Shown here piece by piece: positions 48,661-61,643 of a stretch of 64,000 bases of DNA. The notes under the pieces were generated by a model, which was not told where the DNA came from, searched no databases, and saw only the letters and a program-made list of their open reading frames with translations. The stretch is from positions 12,219,118-12,283,117 of the forward strand of contig OZ234503.1 of the NCBI GenBank assembly GCA_965153455.1, read 5' to 3'. Position numbers and translations under genes: made by a program. How positions within the stretch are numbered: position 1 is the first letter of the stretch; every line of letters starts with the position of its first letter. The stretch is from Sphagnum compactum. Taxonomy: Eukaryota; Bryophyta; Sphagnopsida; Sphagnales.

Positions 48661-49299
48661 GGGAGATCTACTTACAGACACAAGAGACAGAAGTGAAGAC
48701 TCATCGGGCACGAACAACGCGATAAGGAAGAAAATAAACTAGGTATCATCCGTGGCAAAACAATCCCCTGGGGCCCCCCCCATCCCCTCCCCCCAAGTGT
48801 TTTCCTTTGGGGGCTGAATTTTGGCATCCTCGGTGCCAAAATTACAATTGATTACAGAGGACTTTTGTTTTGTTTTTTTTCTATTTTTTTCCCCCCCTCC
48901 CCCCCCTTTACAATGGGCTCAAGTCCATTATTGGGAACTTGATGTTCCCTTGTGGTTTGGCCTCTTAGGTGGTTCTTTTGTTTTCTTGGACGTGGGTCTT
49001 TCCATTTGGTTCCTTGTATTCCCACTTTTTTTGGGTGCCTTGGTTTCTTTTTGATTGTGCAGGGTTTCATCACACACACACACTCAAGTCCGCACATTAT
49101 GTTGCAAAGGAGGAGAAGATTCGTGCACATGTGAGTTCTCTTTGGGGGAGAGCCACTCGATGGTGTGTTCCTCAACCTCAGGAGAACCCATGAGTACAGG
49201 AATCTCCATGCATGTAAACGAACTGTCTTTTTGTGCGAAAATGAGAATGGGAGCATTTAATAATAGGACGATCGTCCCCTATCAGTGGTGACCTATGAA

Positions 49300-50651
49300 G
49301 CACCTAGGTCTAGATGTGACTAATTTGGTTTTTTTTTTCCCAAAGAAAATGACACAAAAAAATCCCTAAAAATACCAAAGTTTTCAGTTTGTTTCATTTA
49401 TGAAAAAATATTCACCAAATATTATCAATTTTTAATTTCACCGAAATATCAAAAGGAAACACTGGTATTAACCAATAAAAAATGTTTTTCGTAGTGTAAT
49501 TCAAGAACATTTGCTAAAAAAATTGGGAAAATTAGCTAAACTTTTGGAAGCCACAAAATTGAAACAAAGAAACGTAGGAGGAGTCGTAATTTGTTTTAAT
49601 ATATTTTCCCTCCTCTCTGACATGTTCCCAAAGTTCGCTGAGTTCCTCTTGTGGAGTGATCGCCAAACCCACCTACCCCCACAAATTTAAAAATGAAAAT
49701 AGTGTAATTTTAATTTAGACCCCGATGACGGCGCCATGGACGGACGGACGGACAGACAGACGGACGAGACGATTTTTGGCAGAGAGAGAAAAAAAAGGGA
49801 AAGAAAGGGAGAATTATCAGACAAAAAAGCTCCGCCGGTGCAGAAGCGAAAAAGAGAGGGGACAGTCTGCAGCGACACAAAGCCGCTCAAAAAGTCCGTT
49901 TTTCTCGCTCTCTCAATAATGCACGTCTTTCCGTCGCATACTATTTAAAATATTATTTTCCATAATTAGCAAAAGGCCACATCCTACCCCCATCTACCTC
50001 CTTACCTACCAGCCGGCGTTTTTTTAATAATAAATTTAATTTTAATTTTTTTTATTTCCCTCGAATTTTCGTCATTTGAGGAAAAGAAATTCCAAAAAAT
50101 GGCTTTCCAATATTACCTTTTTTTTAAAAAAAAATCTTCAAGAATCGCTGAAAAATCGTCATGTTTCTATACACATTGGTTCAAGCAAATCGCCAGGATA
50201 AAAAACAATATTTTGAAATAATTTCTACTTTCGTACCTGGTTTATAGCCAAATGTGGCTAAACCTCCTTGTGGGATGATCACCAATGTGCCAACTTCATC
50301 ACAAAAATTGAAAGAAACAAAAACACCACAACAACAACAACATGAATATATTTTTATATATTTAATATTCTATTTTTTAGTTTTTAAAAAATATATATAT
50401 TTAACTTTTTTTTTTAGCTTGGGGATTTGTCACCCTTTTTCTAATTCTAAAAGCCTGGGGTCTTCTTCCTTCCTTGCTCTTTCTTGTTGAGTCTACCTAA
50501 CCTGAAGGTACTTTTTGACTCTTGTAGAGTTGTGTGATTTCGGTGTATTTGCTGGTTCACCTAAATCATGGTTAAAAAGCAGGACCCCCCTCCCCCCAAA
50601 AAAAATTCCTACCTACCAATGGCAAGAACAATATAATATTACGATAATAAA
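49300..50651. other. Intergenic, no gene recognised
   Basis: Alternating AT-rich and low-complexity sequence, apart from the (GGAC)n repeat annotated separately. Confidence 0.45.
49735..49766. repeat. (GGAC)n-type repeat
   Basis: CGGACGGACGGACAGACAGA motif, period 4. Confidence 0.85.
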
Positions 50652-50867
50652 GGTGCATTTAGACTTGGTGTGAGGGACTCTAGTGTTGAATCCCTTAACA
50701 CCATGCTAGTCCTTTAGGACTTAAACCTACTTACCATGAAGATTTTATGTTAAGTTAACATTCACTTAACACTAAGCTATGGCCCATTTAACATTGGGTG
50801 CCACCTAGGATGCCACCTAGATTTTCATTTTAACACTGACTTTAACATCATCAAGTGTGAATGCACC
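50652..50867. mobile_element. MITE with GGTGCATT termini, 216 bp
   Basis: The left end GGTGCATTTAGACTTGG is an imperfect inverted copy of the right end CAAGTGTGAATGCACC; weaker complementarity (AGTGTTGAAT / TTTTAACACT) continues inward to about 45 bp. There is no coding capacity. Flanks ATAATAAA and ATAAGTAT do not give a clean target duplication, so the superfamily is open. Confidence 0.6.
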
Positions 50868-53800
50868 ATAAGTATTTGAAGCTCATGTTACTTGATTATT
50901 ATTTTTGACTTGCTTTTTCACTTGGGCCCTCCTCCTTCTTCATTCCTTGCTCTTTCTTATATACCTCAACTATACCCTTGTGACTCATGTGGGTTGTATG
51001 GCTTGGATGTAGGTACCCCCTTCACCCAAGCCATGGTAAAAACCCTAAAATGGGTTTGGTCAATAGTATTGCTAGAACTAAACCCTTGAGTTAATGAGCA
51101 CCCATTACTAGTACCATGCTGAAGACCCCGAATTATTTTCTGGGTTTCTTCGAAACATTTAAAAAGGCTTCAATCTGTAGACTAACATTATGGTCCTGGT
51201 CGGTTTAACATTTCCAGGGTTAAACATGGGCGGCTGCTAACAAGAGGCCTCGTTCATGAAGGTGAAATGTACCAGTGTAAGTGCAGGTTCATCCTCGGCC
51301 CGTAGGTGCACCTCCCATCAAACCTTAGGGTGTTGAGTTTTTGCATTTTGTCCTTGTTTTTTCTTTTGGGAAGTGGGAGGAGATTCTCCTGGTTCTGACC
51401 AATGTTAGCCAGTTGCAAGAAGCCCAGGCAACTTGCCTCTGGAAGTTTTCATCCAATTGGATGAAAACCTACAAATCAATTCATCTTACCAATCAATTCA
51501 TCATATTGGGGGGGTTCTATGGATCATTTCATCCTATTTGTGTTCTACACATAATTCTTTTGGTAAGGTTCTGGCATTATAGTATTATAGTATTATACCA
51601 TCATCATCATCATCATCTGGTTTCTGCTTAGGTTCTTCAAGAGAAAAAGATCAAAACTGGAATCTGGTTGATGGAATCCAATGAGAAGTGATCGGGTTGT
51701 TCTGGACCTTTCTTTTGTGCTGGAAACATTTGATCGGTTTTTGGTGATCCATTTTTAAGTCAATGAGTTGTTGAAGAGTTCATAGTTATGTTTTGGTTTA
51801 GGGGGCTAATGTTACACAAAAAATACTTTAATCAAGTAGAGTTACATCACTTTCTTGTTTAGCCATTTTTAATGTGATGCATTTGACAATTGTTTCATCA
51901 GGTCATATACCATATCTTTGCATTAGTGAGGGCATCCGACATGCCATGCCCTTGAAGGCAAACCCTCAACAGAAGGGCTCTCCTAGTTAGTTGGGTCCCA
52001 AGTCTCGACCACTGCAGGGCAGCCTTGTGGTGAACTGGGTTATGAGTCTAAGTGTTGGGTTGGATTTGACTCTCAATTTGATATCACTCGCAACTTGTGT
52101 AAATGCAAGGAGTGAGTGTGTGAAGAAGGGCCTTGAGGAGATGTTTTGGACACACTAAATTTTCAAAATGAACAAGATCACGATTAGGCCATAGAACAAA
52201 AATTGTTAATTTTGGGTGACAAGGCCTTGAATCAATTGGGAAATCCACGATGGCTTTTAGTTTCACATGTCTAAAGGTCCAAGTTAGCCCAAGGCTCGAT
52301 AGGTTTGCAAGACGATGTGAATGTTAGAACTAACCAAATGTGTGACTTGCATGTGCAAGTAGTTTAGGTGTTTAATGAAAAACATTGTTGAAGGTGTGGG
52401 TGCAAAGGTGCTAAGGTGAGTGTGAAAGGTGATATTAGAGAGAGCAAGCTCCTTGCGTCTTTAGGAAATTATTTCAAACAAATGTTGACTCTTCTTGAAA
52501 TCAAGAAAAAAGGTAAAAACTTATATTGAACATTGTTCCAAATGAAGTCATATTTAGAATGGTTCATATTGATCCTTTTGGATCTTGCCCTTTAGAATTC
52601 AAAAACAATTGAAATGTAATCCACTACCATTTTGGAACCTCAATAACTAAGACAATGAAGGTGTAGATTTTTGAAATTTTGGATTGTTAGTCTAGGTATT
52701 GGCTAAACGACTATTTATAAGTTTATCAAAAAAAACTTGGCTTGGTCCAAAGGAACAACCAAGATACATTTAAAAACTTATTATGTTAAAAGATTGAAAA
52801 CCATAATAAATCTCCATAATGTGTAATAGACCCTCCCCTTTTAAAAACACAAGGGACAAATCTTGTTGAAGCTTAGAGGTGAACAAATTGACCAAGAAAC
52901 TCCTCCTTCACCCAAATCATAAAGATAGAAAACCAATAAAAAAGCAACACAATCAGTTTGCAAAGAAAGTGAAATGAAACGCACAAATGCATATTGTGGC
53001 TACCAATGAAGCCTAGAAGAAATGTATCATGGTCATGGGGCACCTATGTTCTCTAATTTTGCCATGGTTGCCTGGATGGTCATAAAATTCATACCATGTA
53101 ATGATACATTTGATACATCGCCCATGGGTGATGGATGTTTTCCTATTGTGGTTTCATTTTTATCTTTAATAGGACTTTTTTTTAGCAATGGGCTAATCAA
53201 AGCTTATTTTAGGAATTTACATTTAAGACTTGGCAATCATTTTATGCTTGGGATTTCAATAGCAATAGAAGCAACAAGAAGAAGCACAACAATGGGTACT
53301 TAGTATATTATGGGGAAAAAAAAACAAATGGTGCACCCTAAAGCTCATAAATCAACTTACGATGCGGTGAAAATATATAACTTTAGTTTAATGTGAAGTG
53401 AAAGCCAATGAAGAATTATTGGTTTGATTCTCGTTTTGGATCAATGTTGAAAGTTAGATGCCCCATGCCATTCAATTTTGTTTTAGGTTTTCGTGAATTT
53501 TGCGATTCTTCTTTCTAGTTCAACAATTGTGCTAATATTTGGTTCAATTTCTAGTCACATTTTCATAATACATAATTGATTTACACAAATATTGATCCAA
53601 TGGAAATAACCACACAACAATGTTTCTAACTCTAGCATGACCATTTCCACAAGCCCATCTTGGTTTTGTTTTTGTTTTAGGGAACATCATAGCATATGGT
53701 ATACCAAACCTATATAGGCATATATACATGCATTTGATAAATGGTAACAAACACAAGGGTTCCCATCTTTCAAAATGTGTATTAGATAGTCTAGTTGCAC

Positions 53801-55676
53801 CACTATTTGCTTTCGAAAAATGGGTAGTAGTATTGCCATTGATAAAATTAGTAGTCTTTACCAAGGTCAAACCATGGGTAAGGTGTATATGGGACCTCTT
53901 TTGGATACGTGGAAAGATAATGCTTAACATTATCTTTCCTTTGAGGATTGTAGTGTTGGAGCTTTGATTGGAGGTTCCAAAAGGATTTTGGCTCGCACTT
54001 CAAGAAATGGTTTTGCTCATATCTGGGAGTGAGGCCAGAATCTTCAGTTCAACTCTATTAGGGTTAGGGTTTTTGAGTTTTAGGTTTAAAACATATGTCA
54101 AATATGTGCAGCTAATTTTTGCACCTTCCATTCCAGATGGTGGTGCTAGAGTAGGCTCGTTTGTGGGACATTGAGCTTGATTGATTAGAGGACCTTCAAT
54201 TTTCATGTAGCACTTGGGTCACAATAGCAATACTTTATTGGGGGGGGGGGAGGGGGCATGATTTGGATTGAGATTTGAGACTCAAGTTATAACATGATAC
54301 TTGTGTCAAGTTCCGAGCTTCCCAGAATCAACATCAACCACCAAGTCCTCCATTGATTCTAGTGTGAGAATCCAGGTTCGATTATTTGTTTAGTGTTTTG
54401 ATTTGGGATGGCACAAAAACAAGCATCCTCACTTTGTTTAGTGTTATTACCTAGGCATCTCCCAAGTTAGGTGGTTTGGACCCAAGTGGAAAAAAAGCAT
54501 GGAATACATAACACCCTTTTTGCCATTCAAAATGATGTTGTCATGCAATGTAACAAGTGCCCAAACAATTTGTCACTTTGGCCAAGTGTCTACACTACGA
54601 TTTATATGCGAATATGACTCGGAAATGGCAAGCCATGCTATGTCATACTAAGGGGATAAGCCAACTTGGTTGTCACTCAGGCCTGATTCTCCAGGCCAAA
54701 CCAACCATCACAAGCAACATCCCGCTATTGGGGAAGTTCTCCCAATTTTTAACTCCAAGGAACCTGCTATTTACAAAACGGAATCGACCCTTGGTGGCCA
54801 ATTCTGCCAGGCTTGTGGCCATTAGGCTCACCCTGCTTGAGGTGCCTGCTTCCTTGGCAGAATGTAAGGTTCCTACATAAACCAGCACCCTTCTTGAGTG
54901 AGGCCTTCTAGTGAGACCATATTTAACCCAGGAAACGTTAAATTTGAACTCAAAGACCCCAATTTGCTCTTGGGATGGTATATTTACCATGGTTAGATGC
55001 AACCTCACAAAATTCAAGGTTTTTATCATGGTACCAATGTAGGTGCTGATTCACCCAAGGCCGCCATGTACACTAAAAAAAAATTTAAAGATTCGTTATG
55101 TGCAAGGTAAAGCCTGAGAGGGTGGGGCTAGCCTTGTATTTTTGGAACAACTCCCCCACATGGACTTTACCCATTCAAAAGCACGAGGATCATGAACCTA
55201 AACATTTGTAGATCATGAGGCGTCGGGGAGGGGTGGGGAGCACAAGGGTAGGCGAAGAATATTATGTCAAACTCCTTAAGAGAGGGAGGGATATTGAAGT
55301 AATATCCTTTCTCTCTTTTGGTGGAGGGATATTCACAGACCGTACTAGGAAAATTCTCTTTATGGGGTACCCCCAAGGGCCAAAAACAAATGAATTATAG
55401 GGCATGTTTGAAACTTAAGTGTTTTGATAACTTAACCTGCCTTCAGCCCTTTTCAACAATTGAATTGTTCCCTCCCCCCCCCCTGTTTAAAGCGAGGTTT
55501 TTCCGACTAAAAGAGGTTTTTCCGACTAAAAGTCGAAGGTTACTTTTGTTGGTCACAATGAACCAGCACCCACCAGCACACCATGAAAGATGAATGATAA
55601 GTGATCAGAAAATAGTTTTCTGTTGGGTTCCAGTTCCCTAGCTAACTAGGGTGGTTAGCTCAGTTGCTTTTCTTTC
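50868..55676. other. Gene desert with weak dispersed repeats
   Basis: No gene recognised. The segments around 51195-51270 and 54880-54950 look like inverted, diverged copies of one another. Overlapping frames on both strands at 54557-55029 have no recognisable similarity. Confidence 0.45.
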
Positions 55677-55724
55677 CTACCTACCTACTAACAACCCACA
55701 AACAGGTTGTTAGTAGGTAGGTAG
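55677..55724. repeat. Perfect 20-bp stem hairpin in CTAC repeat
   Basis: Arm CTACCTACCTACTAACAACC (55677-55696) is exactly complementary to 55705-55724, with an 8-base loop. Further CTAC repeats continue to about 55805. Confidence 0.9.
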
Positions 55725-56459
55725 CAAAATCAGCCCCTACCTACCTAGGTATAAACCATCTACTTACCTAGTAGAGTTACCTATTTTCCTACCTATCTAC
55801 CTATATATGAGACCTATTTCTTATGGAACTGGTTACCAAGGTGAAACCAAATATTAACTCAGTTCAGGTTCATCCACACCTGAGTAACAACAGCCATCCA
55901 GTGGATGGTGTGATGGTGGGCGCTGGTTCACTGTGGCCGCTTTTGTGGGCTTTTTTTTTGGGGGTCATAATTTTATGGTCCTTTGGGGGATATCTTATCT
56001 ATTGGTGGCCAATCTCCTTTGAATACACATTCATTTGATGGGCTCTAATATTCCTTTTACTTGAAATTGATGACGGTAAATAATATTTGCAACCACGAGG
56101 GCTACTACGGTTCCGTAAAACGTACAAAAAGGTCGTGGATTTTCGTAAAAAATAATTTCTACAAAATGGTGATTCCACTTACAACACACAGCCATATCCA
56201 CAAACGTGCTTGCAACTTGTCTGAACGAGAGGCACCTGCAGACATAAATGGGTTCCTGTGCAAACAAATGGAGGGAATCGAATGAGTGAGCTAAGCTGGG
56301 CTGGGCTGAACATGTAAAGATCTCAAATCCACAAGACCAAAATGACCTAATATGGCAAAATTCGAAGAAAGCTCGAATCTGGTAGATGAATGAATCATAC
56401 CACCCTCAACTCAAATCCGTTGGACCCACTTCGCTTTTCTTGTTCTTCTATATATGAAT
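55725..56459. other. Intergenic, no gene recognised
   Basis: Short CTAC repeats at first, then unique sequence. Confidence 0.45.
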
Positions 56460-56817
56460 GAGCATCTCCAGCAGTGCTTAGTATGTGATCCTGCACAGTA
56501 CAATTGGATGAAGAAAGTCAAATTGTGCCGATTTGGCTCAGGAAATTGGTTTTGGCTCGGCATAATTCCCAGAGTTCCCATTGGCTGGTGAAAGCCGCAG
56601 CAACAGCTGTGCACCTGCAGAAAAGAGCATAATAATAAATAAGATCTCACCAGTGCTCGGTGTTTCTGATTGGCTCATCATAATGATTGGTCCAAGTGGT
56701 TTGCTATTACTAGTCCCTCCACCTATTTGCTGTCCCAGTTTCAATTTTATTTCACTAAACTTTTGATGTGAGATATATCTTTGCAGTGTCACATACTGGG
56801 CACCACTGGAGATGCTC
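56460..56817 (+). mobile_element. Tourist-like MITE, copy B
   Basis: Ends GAGCATCTCCAGCAGTGC and (right) GCACCACTGGAGATGCTC are inverted copies extending about 35 bp through AGTATGTGA. The right flank is TAA; the left flank AAT no longer matches. The interior aligns with the reverse complement of 21277-21611. This copy retains the better-preserved termini. Confidence 0.78.
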
Positions 56818-58469
56818 TAAGATATCCTACACCACAAAACATCCACAATCTGTTGAGTGTAGACATCAGTTAAATTTATCTTTGGCTTGGTAGTCAACTC
56901 AGTGTTCAAATTCTTGGCTAGTTTTTGCCTGTTGGCAAAACTCTTTCACATTTGCCAAAAACAAGGTTGTTTTAGAGGTTTCTGATGGCCAAATGTCAAA
57001 CTTTGTTATTTTAAAAATAGCCAAATTTTACATCAGGTTGCAATAGGTCATCAGCAATATAGAAGGATGCTTTAAATGCTTTCACTTTCATGTTTTTCTA
57101 AAGACAAATTGTGTTACATTGTCTTATACATGATCTTAGCAACTGGTACATTACAAAATTTAGAAAGAAAAAAGCAAAACACATACACACACACACATTC
57201 ATTGAACCCAAATTACATCACAATGAATCCTCCCTCTTAGTATTATTATCATTCAGTCCCATTTTCAAAATGCTCTAACAGCCACTCTTAATTACCTTGA
57301 CTCACTCAACCCCAGTGGGGCTTCTTCCTCTATGCACCACCCTTTTCCTCACAATGTGACCTGGAATCCATCCATCCATCCATCCGTTGGAAGCCCCTTA
57401 TGACTCGGTTTTGCGCCACCCTTTTCCCCCACGATGTGAATCCACAACAACCATCCATTGCACCATCCATTGCAAACCCCTTACAACTCATTTGTGGGCT
57501 AATGACATTGAGTTAGCAAGGTTCATCCTTGGTAACCTAGCATGTAAACCCCACCCTTGTACTTCCTCTCATATATATATATATGTACATACCTATGTAA
57601 CTTACCTATTTAAGTGCCTATACATTGTAGGAAACAGGTATGGGATGTAAGTGGATGTATGTAATACCTAAGTGGTGTCTCCTTACTATCATTTGTAGGT
57701 AAGTAAGTAGGCAAGACACTTGGTGACTACTAGTTAGGTAGATGCATGTGGAGTTAGTTTGTTAGTATGCAGCTAACCACCAATATGGTTAACCACCGTG
57801 GTTTGGGACATGAATTCAACACACAAGTGTCTCTTGTCCACAGACCATCCATCATGCCATGTTGGGCTTTACCAGATTCAGGTTGACACTCATCTATCAC
57901 CTCATGCAAGCCCTTAATTTGATAATGCCATCATTCTAAGGCCTTAGCCTTCACCATCCATCCTCCATGGTGTGTTTTTGAGTGCTAGTTCATTTTGGCC
58001 CCATTTTCATCCCTGGGATCATCAACACATAGCTCCCCTCTTGTGATGTCACAATCTCATGTCATCAACATACATATCCCAGCTATGGAGATGTTCCCAT
58101 CCCCCCCCCCCCCCTTTTACATGTTGGATCCATCCATGCATGGCACCCAACTAGATTCTCATGCATTTGGGTTGTGATGATCACTTATAGTTTGTCCCAC
58201 AAAACTGTATCGCAACTAATTTGGAGACAAGGATGAATGTTTCCAAGTAGCTAGAATAATGTCATGGTGATTATAGGGAATAAACATGGATCTCTTGGTT
58301 AGTTTTGGGTTGTTTTAGATTTATGCTTCAAGTCACCATGTCTTTGGCCTTATTGTTGTCTTCTCATGTTGAGCTTTGAGCTATAGTTAAGGTGACCCAT
58401 ACAAGGGACCAACATTGAAAACTCAAAGCAAGATGACACCCTTTTCTTAAGGTAAACCTTCTCTCTTGC
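56818..58469. other. Intergenic with short tandem motifs
   Basis: Contains (CATC)n at 57368-57385, a local duplication of CCACCCTTTTCC at 57336/57411, (AT)n near 57570-57582 and a C-run near 58099. No gene recognised. Confidence 0.45.
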
Positions 58470-58591
58470 AACCTAGATCCCATGATGCAACCACACAACA
58501 CCCTTGCTTTGAAAAACTCGCACAAAATGTAACCTAAATCCCATGATGCAACCACACACAACTCTTGCTTTGAAAAACTTGCACAAAATGT
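58470..58591. repeat. 61-bp tandem duplication
   Basis: Units 58470-58530 and 58531-58591 share CCCATGATGCAACCACAC and CTTGCTTTGAAAAACT; a third partial unit follows near 58620. Confidence 0.9.
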
Positions 58592-59496
58592 AGTTTTTAC
58601 GCACACACAAACATACACACCTCTTGCTTTGAAAACATCACCAAAAAAATAAAATGAAAGCTTGCAAAAACACTATGCCATTTTCTTTCTACCACTCCTC
58701 ACCAAGCTCTTTTAGCTTTCTTGGTCACAAAACCTACAAAAAATCAAGTTTGTTTTATTGCTTTCACAAAATCATGAGTTCACTTTGAGAATTCATATAT
58801 AGTGTTTAGAAAGAAACTAGCTTAAAATATGAATACTTTGATGTTATTGAAATTAACAACTTTTCCATTTTCCATTTCAAGCCATGATGTTATAAGATTA
58901 TTTTTTTAATTTAAAGAAAAACATTTTTAAAAAATAATTATTTTTATGCTTAAAAGGGCTTTTTAAATAATTGCATTTTTTAGGACTTTGAAAAGTCCAT
59001 AACATAATAAACTTAACTCATATTTCACTCGTTCAACGCATTTTTTATTTTTTAATTAAGAATCATGCAATATACCAAAGCTTCAAATACATGGGACTAA
59101 TACATTGTGAGAAAAAAGTTCATATTTTTTAGTTTTATAAATATGATACAAATTGTTGCTACAATTCAAAAGTTCATTATTTATTGCATATCCATAATTT
59201 TGATGTGTTTTTTGTATTATTGAAAAATTAATTGTCTTAACTTTACATAAGTGAGTTATTTATATAGAATACTTAAAAGATATAGGAAAACCTACCAATA
59301 TGACATCCACGTAAGGTCATTGTAGTGTTTTTTCACCTATTATTATTCCTCACCCAATGGTGTATGTACTGTATAGTGGCCCATCTTAAACATATACAAC
59401 ATTTCATGTAAGTCCTTAATAAAAATTTAAAATTTTTCCAAATGAACATGGTTTTACTTTCTAATATTTCATTATTATTATAATCTTTGACTATTA
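58592..59496. other. AT-rich intergenic DNA
   Basis: Nothing recognised beyond A/T runs. Confidence 0.45.
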
Positions 59497-60010
59497 CAAT
59501 GTTTACAACCTACAATCAAGGTCCTCATGAGAATTCATTACAAATCCAAGGTGAATCCAATAAGTTCAAAAACACTCCATAGTTTACATCCATAAGCCAT
59601 TTGATTCCCAAACTTTGAACAATATTTTCAATGTCCATTGAAGCACAACATGTAAATCCACTAATTACAAAAATGTTTACAACCTATAATCAAAGTCTTC
59701 ACAAATCATTACAAATACAAGGTGAGTCCAATTGGTGCACAAACACTTCACAATTTGCATTCATAAATCAGTTCAATCCAAACATCCACAACATCTCCAA
59801 TGTTCGCTAAAATCACAAAATACAAGTCCATTGATTTTAGAAATATTTATATCCTACATCAAACACATACTACCAAAAAAACATACAACCAATGGGTTAG
59901 ATCTGGAATTGTCCATACATACACTAGTTCAACATCATGTGAAACTTGTTGTAATTCAACAAACCCAAAGTACAATATTGTTACATGATGTAAAAATACA
60001 ATAACTTGGA
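59497..60010. repeat. Satellite-like tandem repeat, period about 170-174 bp
   Basis: ATGTTTACAACCTACAATCAA at 59499 recurs as ATGTTTACAACCTATAATCAA at 59673 with collinear flanks (CATTACAAAT, CAAGGTGA). A diverged third unit begins near 59841. Two clear units plus one decayed. Confidence 0.65.
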
Positions 60011-61643
60011 TAAAAAAACTCACATGTATTTCCATTAGAAAGTGGGTGAGTTTTTCATCAAAAACATTTGGTGTGTTTAATTTCCAAGTAAGCTTTCTTC
60101 TAATAGGGCTTACTTGAATCTTTGAAATCGAACATGCAATAGTTGTAATTTTTGTTTCAAGCAACAATTAATTGCACATTTGTTTCTTCAAATGGATAAA
60201 ATACACAAAAGGATCTGTTGAACTCTATAAGCCTTGGGTGTTGAATGAAAACTAAAAGATTATGATGACAAACTATTAAAACATGATTTGTTTATCTAAC
60301 TGATGAAATGAAGCTTCCAACAAACATCAAAGATCATTTTTATTTTTATTGCTAAGCATGCACTATTATAAAATGTGGGTGCAATTCATTAGTCCCTATT
60401 TAGTAAACCAATGAATTCATTGCTTCCTCACTAGGTTTTGTTCACTACGATACGATCAGTGAATTCACATATCATTTAGCGAAATCACTTCACATACAAG
60501 AACACCTTTTGTTATAATGGTGGTCATTGGACTTCACCTAAACTTTTCATCAATCCATCAATAATCTCCTTCTAAACAACAACCCATTTTAAAGGTTGAA
60601 CATCCATAGAATATGGAATAAACTTAACAAACGAAGGGTGTCAAATTTTTTTTTGCAAAACCCCATGGGTGAGGGACATTGCCAAATGCAGGGCTATACT
60701 TGGTTATTGCGTGAGCTCCCTTATATTTTGACAACACTCCCACCCTATGGCATTGCCCAATGTGAGGGGCAGGGTTTAGGGTTTCAAATGGATGGTGGGT
60801 GCTGGGTCACATAATCAATTTGGATGTGAGGGCAGGGTTTAGGGTTTGTGTTGAACATGAGGGGCAAACTAAGCAACATATAAGGCAAAGAACTTTTGTG
60901 AGTCTCTTCCTGAGTTTGAGAACCCAGCCTGAGGCCACCCCACAAACCCCAGAAGAGCCCAAGAAAAAAAGTTTCTTGCCTTACAATCAAAAAAGAACTT
61001 CAAAAAAAAAGTTGAAGCTTACCCCAAAAAAATAAAATTAAATTAAAAAATAATAAAATTATCTACTTATATATATCTATATATATATAATTGTTTTTTG
61101 AAAAATTAAATTGAAAGTCTTCCTTGAATGGGAGATTCTTTGGTGGTTTTTAAAAAGGAAAATTATATGAGCCTCCCAACTCACAATGCTTTTTAATTGA
61201 CCATTTTATGATGTAGCCAAAGTGGTGATGATCCATCCACAAGATGATTTAACCAAAATTGGCTACAAGTTAAATTATGAAAGTAAATTGTTTAAAACAT
61301 TAATCTATATTTTTGGCTACCCAATTGAACAATGTGGAAAAATCTGGCGATTTTTTTAAAAAAAATTCGAATTATGGCAATTGAAAATCTCAAAAAGCTC
61401 TTGGATTAAAAGATTCAAAAGTGCTTTTTTTCAGATTTTCAATTGCCAGAAGAGAAAGAAGAGAATATGGGGAATCTCAAAAAGACAGAAGAAAAAGAAG
61501 AGAATAAGGGAATCTAGAGACACAGAGAGACAGAGAGAGAGAGAGGAGAATGGTCAGAATGAGTGATGCATGATTGGAGAGTGTTTTTGGTTGTGAATTC
61601 AAAGATTTAAGAAGACCATGGCCGCAGGCAACTAGCTAGATCC
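60011..61643. other. Intergenic, upstream of the reductase gene
   Basis: Two TTTAGGG-like runs (60773-60784, 60836-60848), an AT dinucleotide run at 61070-61090 and a (GA)n run at 61517-61547, the last probably in or near the 5' UTR of the reductase gene. Confidence 0.5.

Larger units (their letters stand above)
47317..49300. other. LBD upstream region, rich in simple repeats
   Basis: 5' flank of the minus-strand LBD gene. The stretch 47740-48120 is more GC- and CpG-rich than its surroundings and may hold the promoter or leader. It then passes into dense microsatellites. No second gene is recognised. Confidence 0.5.

Noticed and set aside
49725-49948. Plus-strand frames starting in the (GGAC)n repeat
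   Set aside because: Low-complexity Arg/Asp/Thr/Glu translation from a simple repeat with no conserved domain.
54557-55029. Overlapping 107- and 118-codon frames on opposite strands
   Set aside because: Neither shows a recognisable domain or splice pattern, and the segment may be a diverged repeat of 51195-51270.
55644-55668. tRNA-like start (GGTTAGCTCAGTTG resembling an A-box)
   Set aside because: No D-arm/anticodon/T-arm cloverleaf or B-box follows; the sequence runs straight into CTAC simple repeats.
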